The translations under genes and the position numbers were made by a program. Shown here piece after piece: positions 15,354 to 23,189 of a stretch of 64,000 nt of DNA (within the stretch, counting starts at the first letter, position 1; each line of letters starts with the position of its first letter). The stretch lies in NCBI GenBank assembly GCA_025056175.1, contig JANWWK010000056.1:41045-105044 (forward strand), in the 5' to 3' direction. The stretch is from Anaerolineales bacterium (GTDB taxonomy: Bacteria; Chloroflexota; Anaerolineae; Anaerolineales; Villigracilaceae). The notes under the pieces are model-generated. The model had not been told where the DNA came from. It worked only from the letters and a program-made list of their open reading frames with translations, and searched no databases.

Positions 15354-16160
15354 TTAGCGATGGTACTTCTGGGTAAAGCCGATTTTCATTATCCAATCAA
15401 CCAGCCAGGGCAGACGGTCATCGGCCCACAGGACGGGGCGAATCCACCAGGGGAGGATGAGACGGCGGCGCGGGCGTTTGGCGACTTCGACCACTTGCCT
15501 GGCAACGTATTCGGAAGACATCGTCACCCAGGAGGGTTTTTGAAACAGGGCGTTCTCTTTCTGTCCGGTGTGCAGGCCAAATTCGGTGGCTGCCGGGCCG
15601 GGGTAAATGCCGCTGACGTGGATTCCGTACACGGAGACTTCGCGCCGCAACGAATCGGTAAACCCCCGCACGCCAAATTTGGTTGCTGAATAGATGGAAT
15701 ACATTGGTATTCCAATCCAGCCTGCGACGGAAGACATGTTGATAATGTGGCCGGAGCGTTGGGCAATCATGAAGGGCAACACGGCGCGGGTGACTTCAAT
15801 GAGGCCGGTCAGGTTAACGGCAATTTGGGTTTCGATGTCACGTTCGGGGGTCAGGTTTTCGAGCCAGTCGAGCCGTCCGAACCCGGCATTGTTGAAGAGG
15901 ATGTCCACGCGCCCATAGTTTTCCAGCACACTCTTGACCATGTTTTCGATGTCGGCGCGGTTGGTCACATCCACCGGTGTGGCCATCGCTTCGCCGCCCT
16001 GGGCATGGATGCGCGCGACTTCAGCCTGCATGCGCTCGATGCGGCGGGCGGCCAGCACCACCGAAGCGCCTTCCATCGCAAACAACCTGGCAGCATCTTC
16101 TCCAAAGCCTGACGATGCGCCGGTAATGAGAACGACTTTTCCTTTGAGTTCAATTGCCAT
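15354..16160 (-). CDS. Short-chain dehydrogenase/reductase
   Basis: 268 residues. The cofactor motif TGASSGFG, NNAGFG, the catalytic Ser in NMSSVAG and YSATK are all in place, typical of classical SDR enzymes. An Arg pair (AARRIER) after the second strand favours NADPH. The C-terminal extension (PWWIRPVLWADDRLPWL) is hydrophobic and may touch the membrane, as in SDR members acting on lipophilic substrates. Substrate unknown. Confidence 0.9.
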   Translation of the reverse strand: MAIELKGKVVLITGASSGFGEDAARLFAMEGASVVLAARRIERMQAEVARIHAQGGEAMATPVDVTNRADIENMVKSVLENYGRVDILFNNAGFGRLDWLENLTPERDIETQIAVNLTGLIEVTRAVLPFMIAQRSGHIINMSSVAGWIGIPMYSIYSATKFGVRGFTDSLRREVSVYGIHVSGIYPGPAATEFGLHTGQKENALFQKPSWVTMSSEYVARQVVEVAKRPRRRLILPWWIRPVLWADDRLPWLVDWIMKIGFTQKYHR

Positions 16161-16240
16161 AGTTGCTCCGGCAAGATGAGATGTTTCTAATTTTACATGA
16201 TGTTTCGCATATTCCCTCAGATTCCGCCCAGAGATGTGGC

Positions 16241-16270
16241 AAAAAAAAGCCCGTGAAGCGCTTCACGGGC
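16241..16270 (-). terminator. Strong terminator after the Flp-type pilin
   Basis: A perfect 22-bp palindrome GCCCGTGAAGC/GCTTCACGGGC (16249-16270) is followed on the minus strand by eight T residues (16248-16241). Confidence 0.9.
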
Positions 16271-16280
16271 AAATCGTTTC

Positions 16281-16427
16281 TTACAAACTGGCGTTGACGG
16301 AACTGAACAGATTTCTCACGAGCGGGCCCATAGCGGTCAACGCAATAACAACGACAACTGCAACCAAAACGAGAATCATGCCGTATTCCGCCATCCCCTG
16401 GCCTCGTTCTCTGAGAAAGAACAACAT
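16281..16427 (-). CDS. Flp/Fap-type (type IVb) pilin
   Basis: A 48-residue protein with a very good ribosome site (AAAGGAGGTG, 6 bases before ATG). It begins MLFFLRERGQGMAEYGMIL and continues with a strongly hydrophobic helix rich in Val, ending SSVNASL. The G-x-x-EYG motif followed by one transmembrane helix is the signature of Flp prepilins, cut by a TadV-type peptidase. No tad assembly genes are in the window. The ribosome site and the strong terminator suggest a short, highly expressed single-gene transcript. Confidence 0.85.
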   Translation of the reverse strand: MLFFLRERGQGMAEYGMILVLVAVVVVIALTAMGPLVRNLFSSVNASL

Positions 16428-16592
16428 GGGTTTCACCTCCTTTCCGGGAAAATTGGATGCCCCACAACTGGCCTCAATTCATTATATAACACCGCCGAAG
16501 GAACGCAAATCGTGTAATCTACCACGTGTGGATTTTCGCACGTTTGATGAGCGTTTCTTGCAAATTGATACTTGAAATTGCGCAAAAACTTG

Positions 16593-16912
16593 CTACAGTT
16601 GCGATTGATAACGATTGTTTTTGAGCGAATATCTCTCTGCAAATGCGCGCGCCGGGTGCGACAGGTTTTGCGTTGAGTGAAACCAGGGCCAATGTTTCTT
16701 TCCAATCAGCCCTTCTCGCCCTGCTGCACGGGGTTTTCTCCAGGCGTTTTTGGCAATCAAGGCTTGCATCAAGGCCTGCTCAGGCGCACTTCCAAAGGCA
16801 GAACAATGTTCTAAATCAGGGATACCGGCAAGATAGCCGCCATCCTCGTCGCTATAAAACATATTTTTGAACCGGAAAGAACTTTATCAAGAATTTTCTT
16901 GAACGTCGTCAT
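16593..16912 (-). pseudogene. Fused hicA-hicB remnant
   Basis: The 89-codon frame from 16862 (MFYSDEDGGYLAGIPDLEHC, SAFGSAPEQALMQALI) is HicB-like but lacks the first strand and loses the family pattern after residue 45. Directly upstream, in another frame, ATG 16912 opens MTTFKKILDKVLSGS, which I recognise as the start of a HicA-family toxin. A deletion seems to have joined the first 15 codons of hicA to the middle of hicB. Neither half can be functional as a toxin-antitoxin pair. Confidence 0.6.
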
Positions 16913-16954
16913 CGAAGATATGATACAGCCAATCTTGACACCGGAGTTTTCGTT

Positions 16955-17899
16955 ATGACAACCCTCTCCATCGGAAAGCTACGCGGCTTGCAAACCTGTG
17001 CTTCCCCGCGCGGCACGTTCACCTTCCTCGCCCTCGACCATCGCCAGAACCTGCGCAAGGCCAATCCGCGCTTCCAGGACGATGCCGAACTCAGCCGCTT
17101 CAAACTGGAAGTGACCACCGAACTCGCGTCCCACGCCACCGCCGTCCTGCTCGACCCGGAAGTCTCCGCCGCGCAGGCCATCGCCGCCGGCGCGCTGCCC
17201 GGCGACCGGGGGCTGGTGGTCGCCCTCGAATCGACCGGCTACACCGGCGAGCCAACCGCCCGCCGCGCCCAAATCATCTTCGGCTGGAGCGTAGAAAAGG
17301 CCAAACGCATGGGCGCGCAAATGGTGAAACTGCTCGTCTACTACCACCCCGATTCGCCCGCCGCCACCGAAATCGAAAACTTCACCGCCAGCGTAGCCGT
17401 CGAATGCCAGAAGCACGACCTGTCCCTGATGCTTGAACCGCTCTCCTACCCGCTCGAAGGCGACAAACTCTCCGCCGCGGAGAAACGCCGCGTGGTGGTC
17501 GAAACCGCCCGCCGCCTGACCGCGCTCCCCGGCGTGGATTTGCTGAAGGCCGAATTTCCCCTCGCCGCCGACTCGCCGGAATCCGAGTGGGCTGCCGCCT
17601 GCGCCGACCTGAACGCCGCCAGCCGCGTTCCGTGGATTGTCCTCTCCGCCGCCGTTTCTTTCGACCGGTATCTGAAACAGGTCATCGCTGCCTGCCAGTC
17701 CGGGGCGAGCGGCATTGCCGTTGGCCGCGCCGTATGGCAGGAAGCCGTTCCCCTGGAAGGCCAGGCGCGTCTCGACTTTCTGCGCAGCGCAGCCCGTGAG
17801 CGTCTCCAACGGCTGAATGCCCTCTGCGCAGCGCTGGCGCGCCCCTGGAGTGAATTCTTCACCGCCAAGGCACCGTTCGATTGGTACAAGACGTATTAA
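16955..17899 (+). CDS. Class I aldolase of the LacD/YihT (DeoC/LacD) family
   Basis: 314 residues. The barrel carries FLALDHRQNLRK near the N-terminus, LLVYYHPDSP in the middle and the Schiff-base lysine in LLKAEFPLAAD. PWIVLSAAVSFDRY, GIAVGRAVWQEAV and the C-terminal FFTAKAPFDWY complete the family pattern. Members split tagatose-1,6-bisphosphate or sulfofructose-1-phosphate into triose phosphate and a C3 partner. No sugar kinase or sulfosugar gene is adjacent, so the substrate stays open. Confidence 0.85.
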   Translation: MTTLSIGKLRGLQTCASPRGTFTFLALDHRQNLRKANPRFQDDAELSRFKLEVTTELASHATAVLLDPEVSAAQAIAAGALPGDRGLVVALESTGYTGEPTARRAQIIFGWSVEKAKRMGAQMVKLLVYYHPDSPAATEIENFTASVAVECQKHDLSLMLEPLSYPLEGDKLSAAEKRRVVVETARRLTALPGVDLLKAEFPLAADSPESEWAAACADLNAASRVPWIVLSAAVSFDRYLKQVIAACQSGASGIAVGRAVWQEAVPLEGQARLDFLRSAARERLQRLNALCAALARPWSEFFTAKAPFDWYKTY

Positions 17900-18009
17900 T
17901 GCTTTATGTTCTTACCTGCCCATGTTTTGAGCGATGCAACGCAAAAATTGTAACCAGCCTGTCTCACCCCACCAGGCAGAGAGTCAGGGTCAGGAAAATG
18001 AGCGGCGCA

Positions 18010-19584
18010 TCAATCCTTCAGGCCGAATTTTTTCGCAATCTCAAGCGTCTCTGGTGAAAATGCGCTTTCGGCACGTTTGAAAACAGCGGCAACCATATCA
18101 CGCGAGAGTGTGTTACGGGCATACTCAGTCAGCGCATCGAGAATGCTCCCATAGACGTTTGGTTCAGGTGAGCGTTTTACTTTGATTGTGCCGTGTTTGA
18201 AGGAAAGCAAAGCGTTTTCCTGGCTTGCAGACGCTTGAAACAGGCTCTCAAAAGCACTCGCGACTGTGTTTCCACCCATTTCGGTCAACGCCACATACAG
18301 CGCATAGACTATGTGGCTGAAATAATCCAGCAGTATCTTGTGTTCCTGAGAGTCAAACATCAGCGTGCCATGCGAAATCAGCAATCGCTCCCGTAAGCCC
18401 GCACTTGAAGCATTGGGCGACCGTGACTGTAACTCACAGACAATATCCGCTCCGGTATATTCCCGCAAGTCATTGAAATTGGCCTGTCCGCGCAGCCAGC
18501 CTTCAATCTCTACACCATCCTCGCGGTATTCAGCAAGATACTTTTCGATACGCCCGCGTCGTGCGTTGTGCAGTTCGGTCAACAGCGCATGTTCGTCCTG
18601 ACTGGAAAGCCCCAGCGTGTCTCCCAGGGACATCCCTGCCACGCTGGTTTTTGCTTCGCGCAATAGCCGCAAAAGATTTTGGTTCGCAAACACCACCTTA
18701 TCAGCAGAGTCGATGAAAATCATCACCTTTTGCGCTTCCAACGGCACATTTTCTTCCTGAACAAACGATTGATTGGGACTGCCTTTACCGGAGAGCAACC
18801 GTTGATTGAGCAACATGCCATGAGCAATCAAAACATAAGCGAACAGATTGCTCATATCCACCAGCGCGGTCAGCCAGGTCAGATGTCCATCAGGGGTATA
18901 GAGACCGTTGGCGTCAGAGTAAATAAATAAAATGTCGGAAAGAGAAAGCGTCGCCAGGCCAGCGGCAAGCACCTTCCAGGGGGTAGAAAATCGCCCTCCG
19001 GCCAACGAAAGCGCCAGCATCAGCGCGGCAAACAACACCATCAAATCAGCAATCGGATAGAACAGATTCAACAACAACACCAGCAGGCTTTCGGCCCCCT
19101 GCAGCAGGACAGGCACAATAACCAGCACAAAAACGGCCAACAAAATCAACAAGAACGCTGCCAGCAAAACACGGCTTCGTCTCGCATTCCACTCAATGCG
19201 GAATGCGCGATAACGCATGGCAGCAGAGGCAATGATCATCACGTAGCCCGGGACCCAAAACGCATCAGCAACCGAAGGATAGGGCGTTTCCCGCAAGGTG
19301 TAAGATAAAAACGCCCACAACAATTCGGCCATTGTCCATAATCCAATGCCAACACTGAAAAGCGTCCATTCTCTGCGTCCGGGGTCGTTTTCTGCAAGCA
19401 ACATCCACCCTGAAATTGCCAGCCACGTTGCCAGGAGCGCAAACCCTGAAGTCAGCAGGTTCGTTTCAGTCTCAACCGGGTTGGGTTCGCCAATGTGCAG
19501 AAGATAGACGGTGGTCATGCCCCCCACCAGCAAAATGCTCACGGCCTCGAACAACGCCACCGGCCAGTTCTGCTTCCAGTTCAT
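18010..19584 (-). CDS. Multi-pass membrane protein with C-terminal PAS-like region
   Basis: 524 residues. About eight membrane segments fill residues 8-260 (for example FEAVSILLVGGMTTVYLL and VLLAAFLLILLAVFVLVIVP), resembling MASE-type sensor regions. Residues 285-400 look PAS-like (KVMIFIDSADKVVFANQNLL). The last 120 residues are helical and unfamiliar. No kinase, GGDEF, EAL or HTH domain follows, so it lacks a known output. It starts 7 bases after the MTH1187-type gene and may be co-transcribed with it. Confidence 0.65.
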   Translation of the reverse strand: MNWKQNWPVALFEAVSILLVGGMTTVYLLHIGEPNPVETETNLLTSGFALLATWLAISGWMLLAENDPGRREWTLFSVGIGLWTMAELLWAFLSYTLRETPYPSVADAFWVPGYVMIIASAAMRYRAFRIEWNARRSRVLLAAFLLILLAVFVLVIVPVLLQGAESLLVLLLNLFYPIADLMVLFAALMLALSLAGGRFSTPWKVLAAGLATLSLSDILFIYSDANGLYTPDGHLTWLTALVDMSNLFAYVLIAHGMLLNQRLLSGKGSPNQSFVQEENVPLEAQKVMIFIDSADKVVFANQNLLRLLREAKTSVAGMSLGDTLGLSSQDEHALLTELHNARRGRIEKYLAEYREDGVEIEGWLRGQANFNDLREYTGADIVCELQSRSPNASSAGLRERLLISHGTLMFDSQEHKILLDYFSHIVYALYVALTEMGGNTVASAFESLFQASASQENALLSFKHGTIKVKRSPEPNVYGSILDALTEYARNTLSRDMVAAVFKRAESAFSPETLEIAKKFGLKD

Positions 19585-19591
19585 TCTGGCC

Positions 19592-19909
19592 TCATTCGCT
19601 TTCTGAATGCCCTTTCAGCCTGGCTTTCACGCTGGCAACTTTATCGGCCATGCGTTGGGGCTTATCGGTGCGCGTGCCGAGCTTGATGACCGTGTACAGG
19701 CGCGGCGCACCTTTGGCATGCAGGGTTTCATGGCATTGACGGATGACGCCAAAAACGGTCTCCCATTCCCCCTCCACGTTCGTCCCGTTGGCGTGAAGTT
19801 CGTAATTTAGCCCCGATTGTGCCAGGATGCGCTCGCACTCGGCCACGTATTCCGAAAGGGATACTCCAACCCCGATAGGAACAATCGAAAATTCAACGAT
19901 GACATTCAT
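19592..19909 (-). CDS. MTH1187 family (thiamine-binding, DUF77) protein
   Basis: 105 residues with the family start VIVEFSIVPIGVGVSLSEYV and the block ELHANGTNVEGEWETVFGVI. These small ferredoxin-like-fold proteins form tetramers, and some bind thiamine or pyrimidine precursors. The role here is unclear, since no thiamine gene is nearby. It lies 31 bases after gatB on the same strand. Confidence 0.88.
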   Translation of the reverse strand: MNVIVEFSIVPIGVGVSLSEYVAECERILAQSGLNYELHANGTNVEGEWETVFGVIRQCHETLHAKGAPRLYTVIKLGTRTDKPQRMADKVASVKARLKGHSESE

Positions 19910-19940
19910 AAGATTATTTTACGAAAAAGTAGCGGGTTGG

Positions 19941-21443
19941 TCAATTCGTATTTTGTTCTATGCGAAGTTGCCGCTCAAGTTCGGCGCGCACCACCTGGGG
20001 ATTGGCGCGCCCGCCGGCTTTTCGCATCACCTGTCCAAACAGCCAGTTCGATACGGTCACCTTTCCGGCACGGTAACTTGCCACCTCGTTGGGGTGTTCG
20101 GCCAGAGTTTCGGCCACCAGGCTGGAAAGGAAATCAGCATCCGAAACCTGTGTCAGTCCTTTTTCCGCCACAATCGCCGCTGCCGATTTGCCGCTCTCGA
20201 ACATTTCGCCCAACACAGTTTTGCCGGTTTGCTGGTTGATTTTGCCCGCGCGCATCAGTTCCAGCAGGGCAGCCAGTTCTATTGCCGAAACGGGACAGGT
20301 CTCGAACCCTTTGCCCGATGCGTTCAGAAGCGACAAGAGTTCGCCCATGACCCAGGCATAAACCGTCCGAACCCCGCTGGAGCCGGCCTTCAGCGCCGCT
20401 TCAAAGTACAGCGCGGCCATGCGCTCCTGCGCCAGTCCCCACGCTTCGGCGCGGCTCAAGCCGTATTCGTCCACAAACCGGCGATAAATTTGCCAGGGCA
20501 ATTCAGGCAGGTTCTCCCGCACACGGTTCATCCAGGCCTGGCTGACCACCAGCGGTGGCAGGTCTGGTTCGGGAAAGTAGCGGTAATCGTGGGCATCTTC
20601 CTTGCTGCGCTGGCTGAAGGTTGCCTGGCGGGTTTCATCCCACCCCACCGTCTCCTGCGCCACCGTGCCGCCTGCTTCCAGAATGGCGATATGACGCTTG
20701 ATTTCGTAAGCCACTCCGCGCTCGAGGGCGCGAAAACTGTTGAGATTTTTAATTTCGACCTTGGTTCCCAGCGCACTCTCTCCCATCCGCCGCACCGAGA
20801 TATTCGGTTCGATACGCATCACACCTTTTTCCAGGTCGCCGCTGTTGACGCCAAGGTAGCGCACCAGGGCGCGCAACTGCTCGGCATACGCACGCACTTC
20901 CTCAGCAGAACGAAAATCCGGCTCGGTGACGATTTCAAGCAGTGGCACGCCCGCCCGGTTCAAATCTACCAGGCTGTACGCTGTTTGTGAGGATGCGGTT
21001 GCTTCGTTCCTCCGCTCCTCTGCTTCCCCATTTGCTTCCACGTGCGTCAATTTGCCCGTATCTTCTTCCAGGTGCACGCGTCGAATACGAATCACCTTCT
21101 CGCCCTGCGCGGTTTCGATGGTTATTTTGCCGTTCAGGGCCAGCGGTTGTTCGTATTGAGAAATCTGATACCCTTTGGGAATATCGGGATAGAAATAGTT
21201 TTTACGTGCAAAGATACTGACCGGATTAATCGTACACCCCAGCGCAATTGCCACGCGCAAGGCATATTCAACAGCCTGTGCATTGACCACCGGCAAGGTG
21301 CCAGGGTGCCCGGCACAGATGGGGCAGACGGCGGTATTCGGTTCAGCAGAGACCGAATCCACCACCGGACAGGCGCAAAACATTTTGGATTGCGTCTGCA
21401 TTTCGATATGAACTTCCAGGCCGATGACGGGTTCGTAAGTCAT
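19941..21443 (-). CDS. gatB: Aspartyl/glutamyl-tRNA amidotransferase subunit B
   Basis: 500 residues. Typical blocks are YEPVIGLEVHIEMQTQSKMF, CPICAGHPGTLPVVN, KNYFYPDIPKGYQISQY, VHLEEDTGKLTH, VDLNRAGVPLLEIV and KDDAHDYRYFPEPD-like KEDAHDYRYFPEPD. The C-terminal YqeY-like tail is present. With GatA and GatC, which are not in the window, it converts Glu-tRNA(Gln) or Asp-tRNA(Asn). A segment rich in Glu, Arg and Ala (about residues 131-152) separates LTH from YSLVDLNRAG. Those blocks are close together in GatB proteins I know, so an insertion is likely. Confidence 0.96.
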   Translation of the reverse strand: MTYEPVIGLEVHIEMQTQSKMFCACPVVDSVSAEPNTAVCPICAGHPGTLPVVNAQAVEYALRVAIALGCTINPVSIFARKNYFYPDIPKGYQISQYEQPLALNGKITIETAQGEKVIRIRRVHLEEDTGKLTHVEANGEAEERRNEATASSQTAYSLVDLNRAGVPLLEIVTEPDFRSAEEVRAYAEQLRALVRYLGVNSGDLEKGVMRIEPNISVRRMGESALGTKVEIKNLNSFRALERGVAYEIKRHIAILEAGGTVAQETVGWDETRQATFSQRSKEDAHDYRYFPEPDLPPLVVSQAWMNRVRENLPELPWQIYRRFVDEYGLSRAEAWGLAQERMAALYFEAALKAGSSGVRTVYAWVMGELLSLLNASGKGFETCPVSAIELAALLELMRAGKINQQTGKTVLGEMFESGKSAAAIVAEKGLTQVSDADFLSSLVAETLAEHPNEVASYRAGKVTVSNWLFGQVMRKAGGRANPQVVRAELERQLRIEQNTN

Positions 21444-21500
21444 TGTTTGATTGAGAGATTGAAGGTTTGGAGCATTGAGAAGGCAAAGCGCAGAAGAAAA

Positions 21501-22268
21501 TTAAAACTTCGGCGACCTTTTTTCCAAAAAGGCCGCTATCCCTTCCCGGTGTTCGGGGCTTTTAGAGGCAATTTCCTGGATATGTGCTTCGTAATCGAGC
21601 ATTTCTTCCAGGTTGGGCAGCACAGCGTGGTTGAACAGGCGTTTCGATAACCCAAACACCCCAACCGCTCCGGCGGCCAGATGCACGGCGGTTTGGCGTG
21701 TTTCGGCCATCAAATTATCGAACGGAACGATGCGATTGACCAGTCCCCATTCGAGCGCTTTTTCGGCAGAAAGGGGTTGATTGCCGAACGTCAGCTCGGT
21801 TGCACGCCCCAAACCAACCAGCGCCGGAAGCAACAAAGAGACGCCCGAATCGGGCGCCAGGCCAATTCCGTTGAACCCGACCACAAATCTGGCCGAATCT
21901 GCCGCAAAGCGCAGGTCACAGGCCAGGGCAATGCCAAGCGAAGCGCCGGCGCAGGTGCCGTTAATGGCGGCAATCACCGGTCGGGGAAGGTTCCGGATTT
22001 GCAAAATGAGCGGGTTATAGGTTTCGAGCAAATGTCGGCGATAGGAAATGGTCTCGCCGCTGGCTTTCATCTCGGTGATGTCTTGTCCGGCACTGAAGAC
22101 TTTCCCTGCTCCGGTCAGCACCACCACGCGCGTCTGCGAATCGCGCCCGGCCTGACGAAAGGCAGAGAGCAGTTCTTCAATCAACGATAGGTTGAACGCA
22201 TTCGCTGGCGGGCGTTCGATGGTCAGGGTGAGAATGCCTTCGCGCAGGTCGGTGTTTAGAAAAGGCAT
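21501..22268 (-). CDS. Enoyl-CoA hydratase/isomerase family protein
   Basis: 255 residues from ATG 22268, which has GGAGG five bases upstream. The oxyanion-hole motifs GKVFSAGQDI and INGTCAGASLGIALACD are clear. The usual hydratase Glu after the second motif is replaced in the stretch GLAPDSGVSLLLPALVG, where an Asp aligns, so it may be an isomerase rather than a hydratase. The C-terminal EHREGIAAFLEKRSPKF is typical. It acts on acyl-CoA in the cytoplasm. Confidence 0.88.
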   Translation of the reverse strand: MPFLNTDLREGILTLTIERPPANAFNLSLIEELLSAFRQAGRDSQTRVVVLTGAGKVFSAGQDITEMKASGETISYRRHLLETYNPLILQIRNLPRPVIAAINGTCAGASLGIALACDLRFAADSARFVVGFNGIGLAPDSGVSLLLPALVGLGRATELTFGNQPLSAEKALEWGLVNRIVPFDNLMAETRQTAVHLAAGAVGVFGLSKRLFNHAVLPNLEEMLDYEAHIQEIASKSPEHREGIAAFLEKRSPKF

Positions 22269-22303
22269 CGCTACCTCCGCAGGCACAATCAAGCCTGCAT
22301 ATA

Positions 22304-22339
22304 AAAAATGCGTAATCCGCCGTCAAAACGGATTACGCA
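22304..22339 (-). terminator. Terminator after the 22361 gene
   Basis: TGCGTAATCCG and CGGATTACGCA form an 11-bp perfect stem, followed on the minus strand by TTTTTTATA. It ends the transcript of the hypothetical gene at 22361 before the enoyl-CoA hydratase gene. Confidence 0.85.
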
Positions 22340-22360
22340 CGGGCAATCATGTTCCCGGTT

Positions 22361-22732
22361 TCACTCCATCAAGTCCATGTCATCATCCGCCGCATCGTCA
22401 TCGCGGGCATTGATTTCCAGTTCCATGTCGCTGCGTTCGATGTGCAGCCATAACAACAAGACCTGCCCCTCATCGGTTTCGACCGAACGGGCAGCCAAAA
22501 TGGGAGCTGTGGCCTCCAACCCCATTTCGTCGCGATAATGCAGTTTGATGGATTGATTGTTGCGCCAGCGACGGTAACATCGCTCCACCAGGCCTGGCCC
22601 GTTGAAGGTCCGCAGGCGGGTGAGCGCAGTATGCGAAAAACGGCGGGTTTCGTTCAACCCAAGCGCCCAGCCATCCTGCACGGGTTCGAGCAGGGGGGTG
22701 GGACCTTCGATGATGGTAATTCTATCTTCCAT
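22361..22732 (-). CDS. Conserved-looking hypothetical protein
   Basis: 123 residues, soluble and acidic at the C-terminus (RDDDAADDDMDLME). I do not recognise the family. The protein has an even coding pattern, a plausible start and its own terminator, so it is probably real. It lies between fixX and the enoyl-CoA hydratase gene on the same strand, with about 90 bases to fixX. Confidence 0.6.
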   Translation of the reverse strand: MEDRITIIEGPTPLLEPVQDGWALGLNETRRFSHTALTRLRTFNGPGLVERCYRRWRNNQSIKLHYRDEMGLEATAPILAARSVETDEGQVLLLWLHIERSDMELEINARDDDAADDDMDLME

Positions 22733-22822
22733 AAGGCATTTCCTGAATGAATGCCCAAATCATACCATAACTGCTGCGCGCTTCCAGGTGAAAAAGGTGG
22801 GAAAAAGGTAGGAAAAAGATTT

Positions 22823-23140
22823 CTACCCGAACTTGTAAGAAACCCCATACCCACCGCGCGGCAGTTTCCAGAACACGTTCCTGGGCGGACACATCACCCG
22901 GCAAGTACCGCATTCCACACAGGCCTGATAGGCAATCTGCACAGTACCGCCTTCCTGCGCCTTATAGGCTCCCACCGGGCAAAAGTTAAGACAGGGTTTA
23001 TCTTTACAGGCAATACACACCTGGGGGTCAATGATTTTCAGGTGTGCTTCGTGTTCATCCGCAAAGTATTTGAGCGACATGAGAATGTCGTCAATGTACA
23101 CTTCCGGCAAGTCACTGCGGTCAATTGTTTTCGCGGTCAT
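22823..23140 (-). CDS. fixX: FixX-like ferredoxin
   Basis: 105 residues from ATG 23140, which has GGAAAGGA upstream. Eight cysteines occur as CIACKDKPCLNFCP and CVECGTCRVMCPP, suggesting up to two iron-sulfur clusters. FixX accompanies the FixC flavoprotein and passes electrons to the quinone pool. It is the last gene of fixABCX, 49 bases after fixC. The longer frame to 23233 overlaps fixC and lacks a ribosome site. Confidence 0.9.
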   Translation of the reverse strand: MTAKTIDRSDLPEVYIDDILMSLKYFADEHEAHLKIIDPQVCIACKDKPCLNFCPVGAYKAQEGGTVQIAYQACVECGTCRVMCPPRNVFWKLPRGGYGVSYKFG

Positions 23141-23189
23141 TGTGGTTTCCTTTCCGATAAAAGCCATCCGGTCGTGTTTTGGGGCGGCG

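Noticed and set aside
16234..16575. 113-codon plus-strand ORF over the pilin
   Set aside because: Antisense to the Flp-type pilin and its terminator; no domain.
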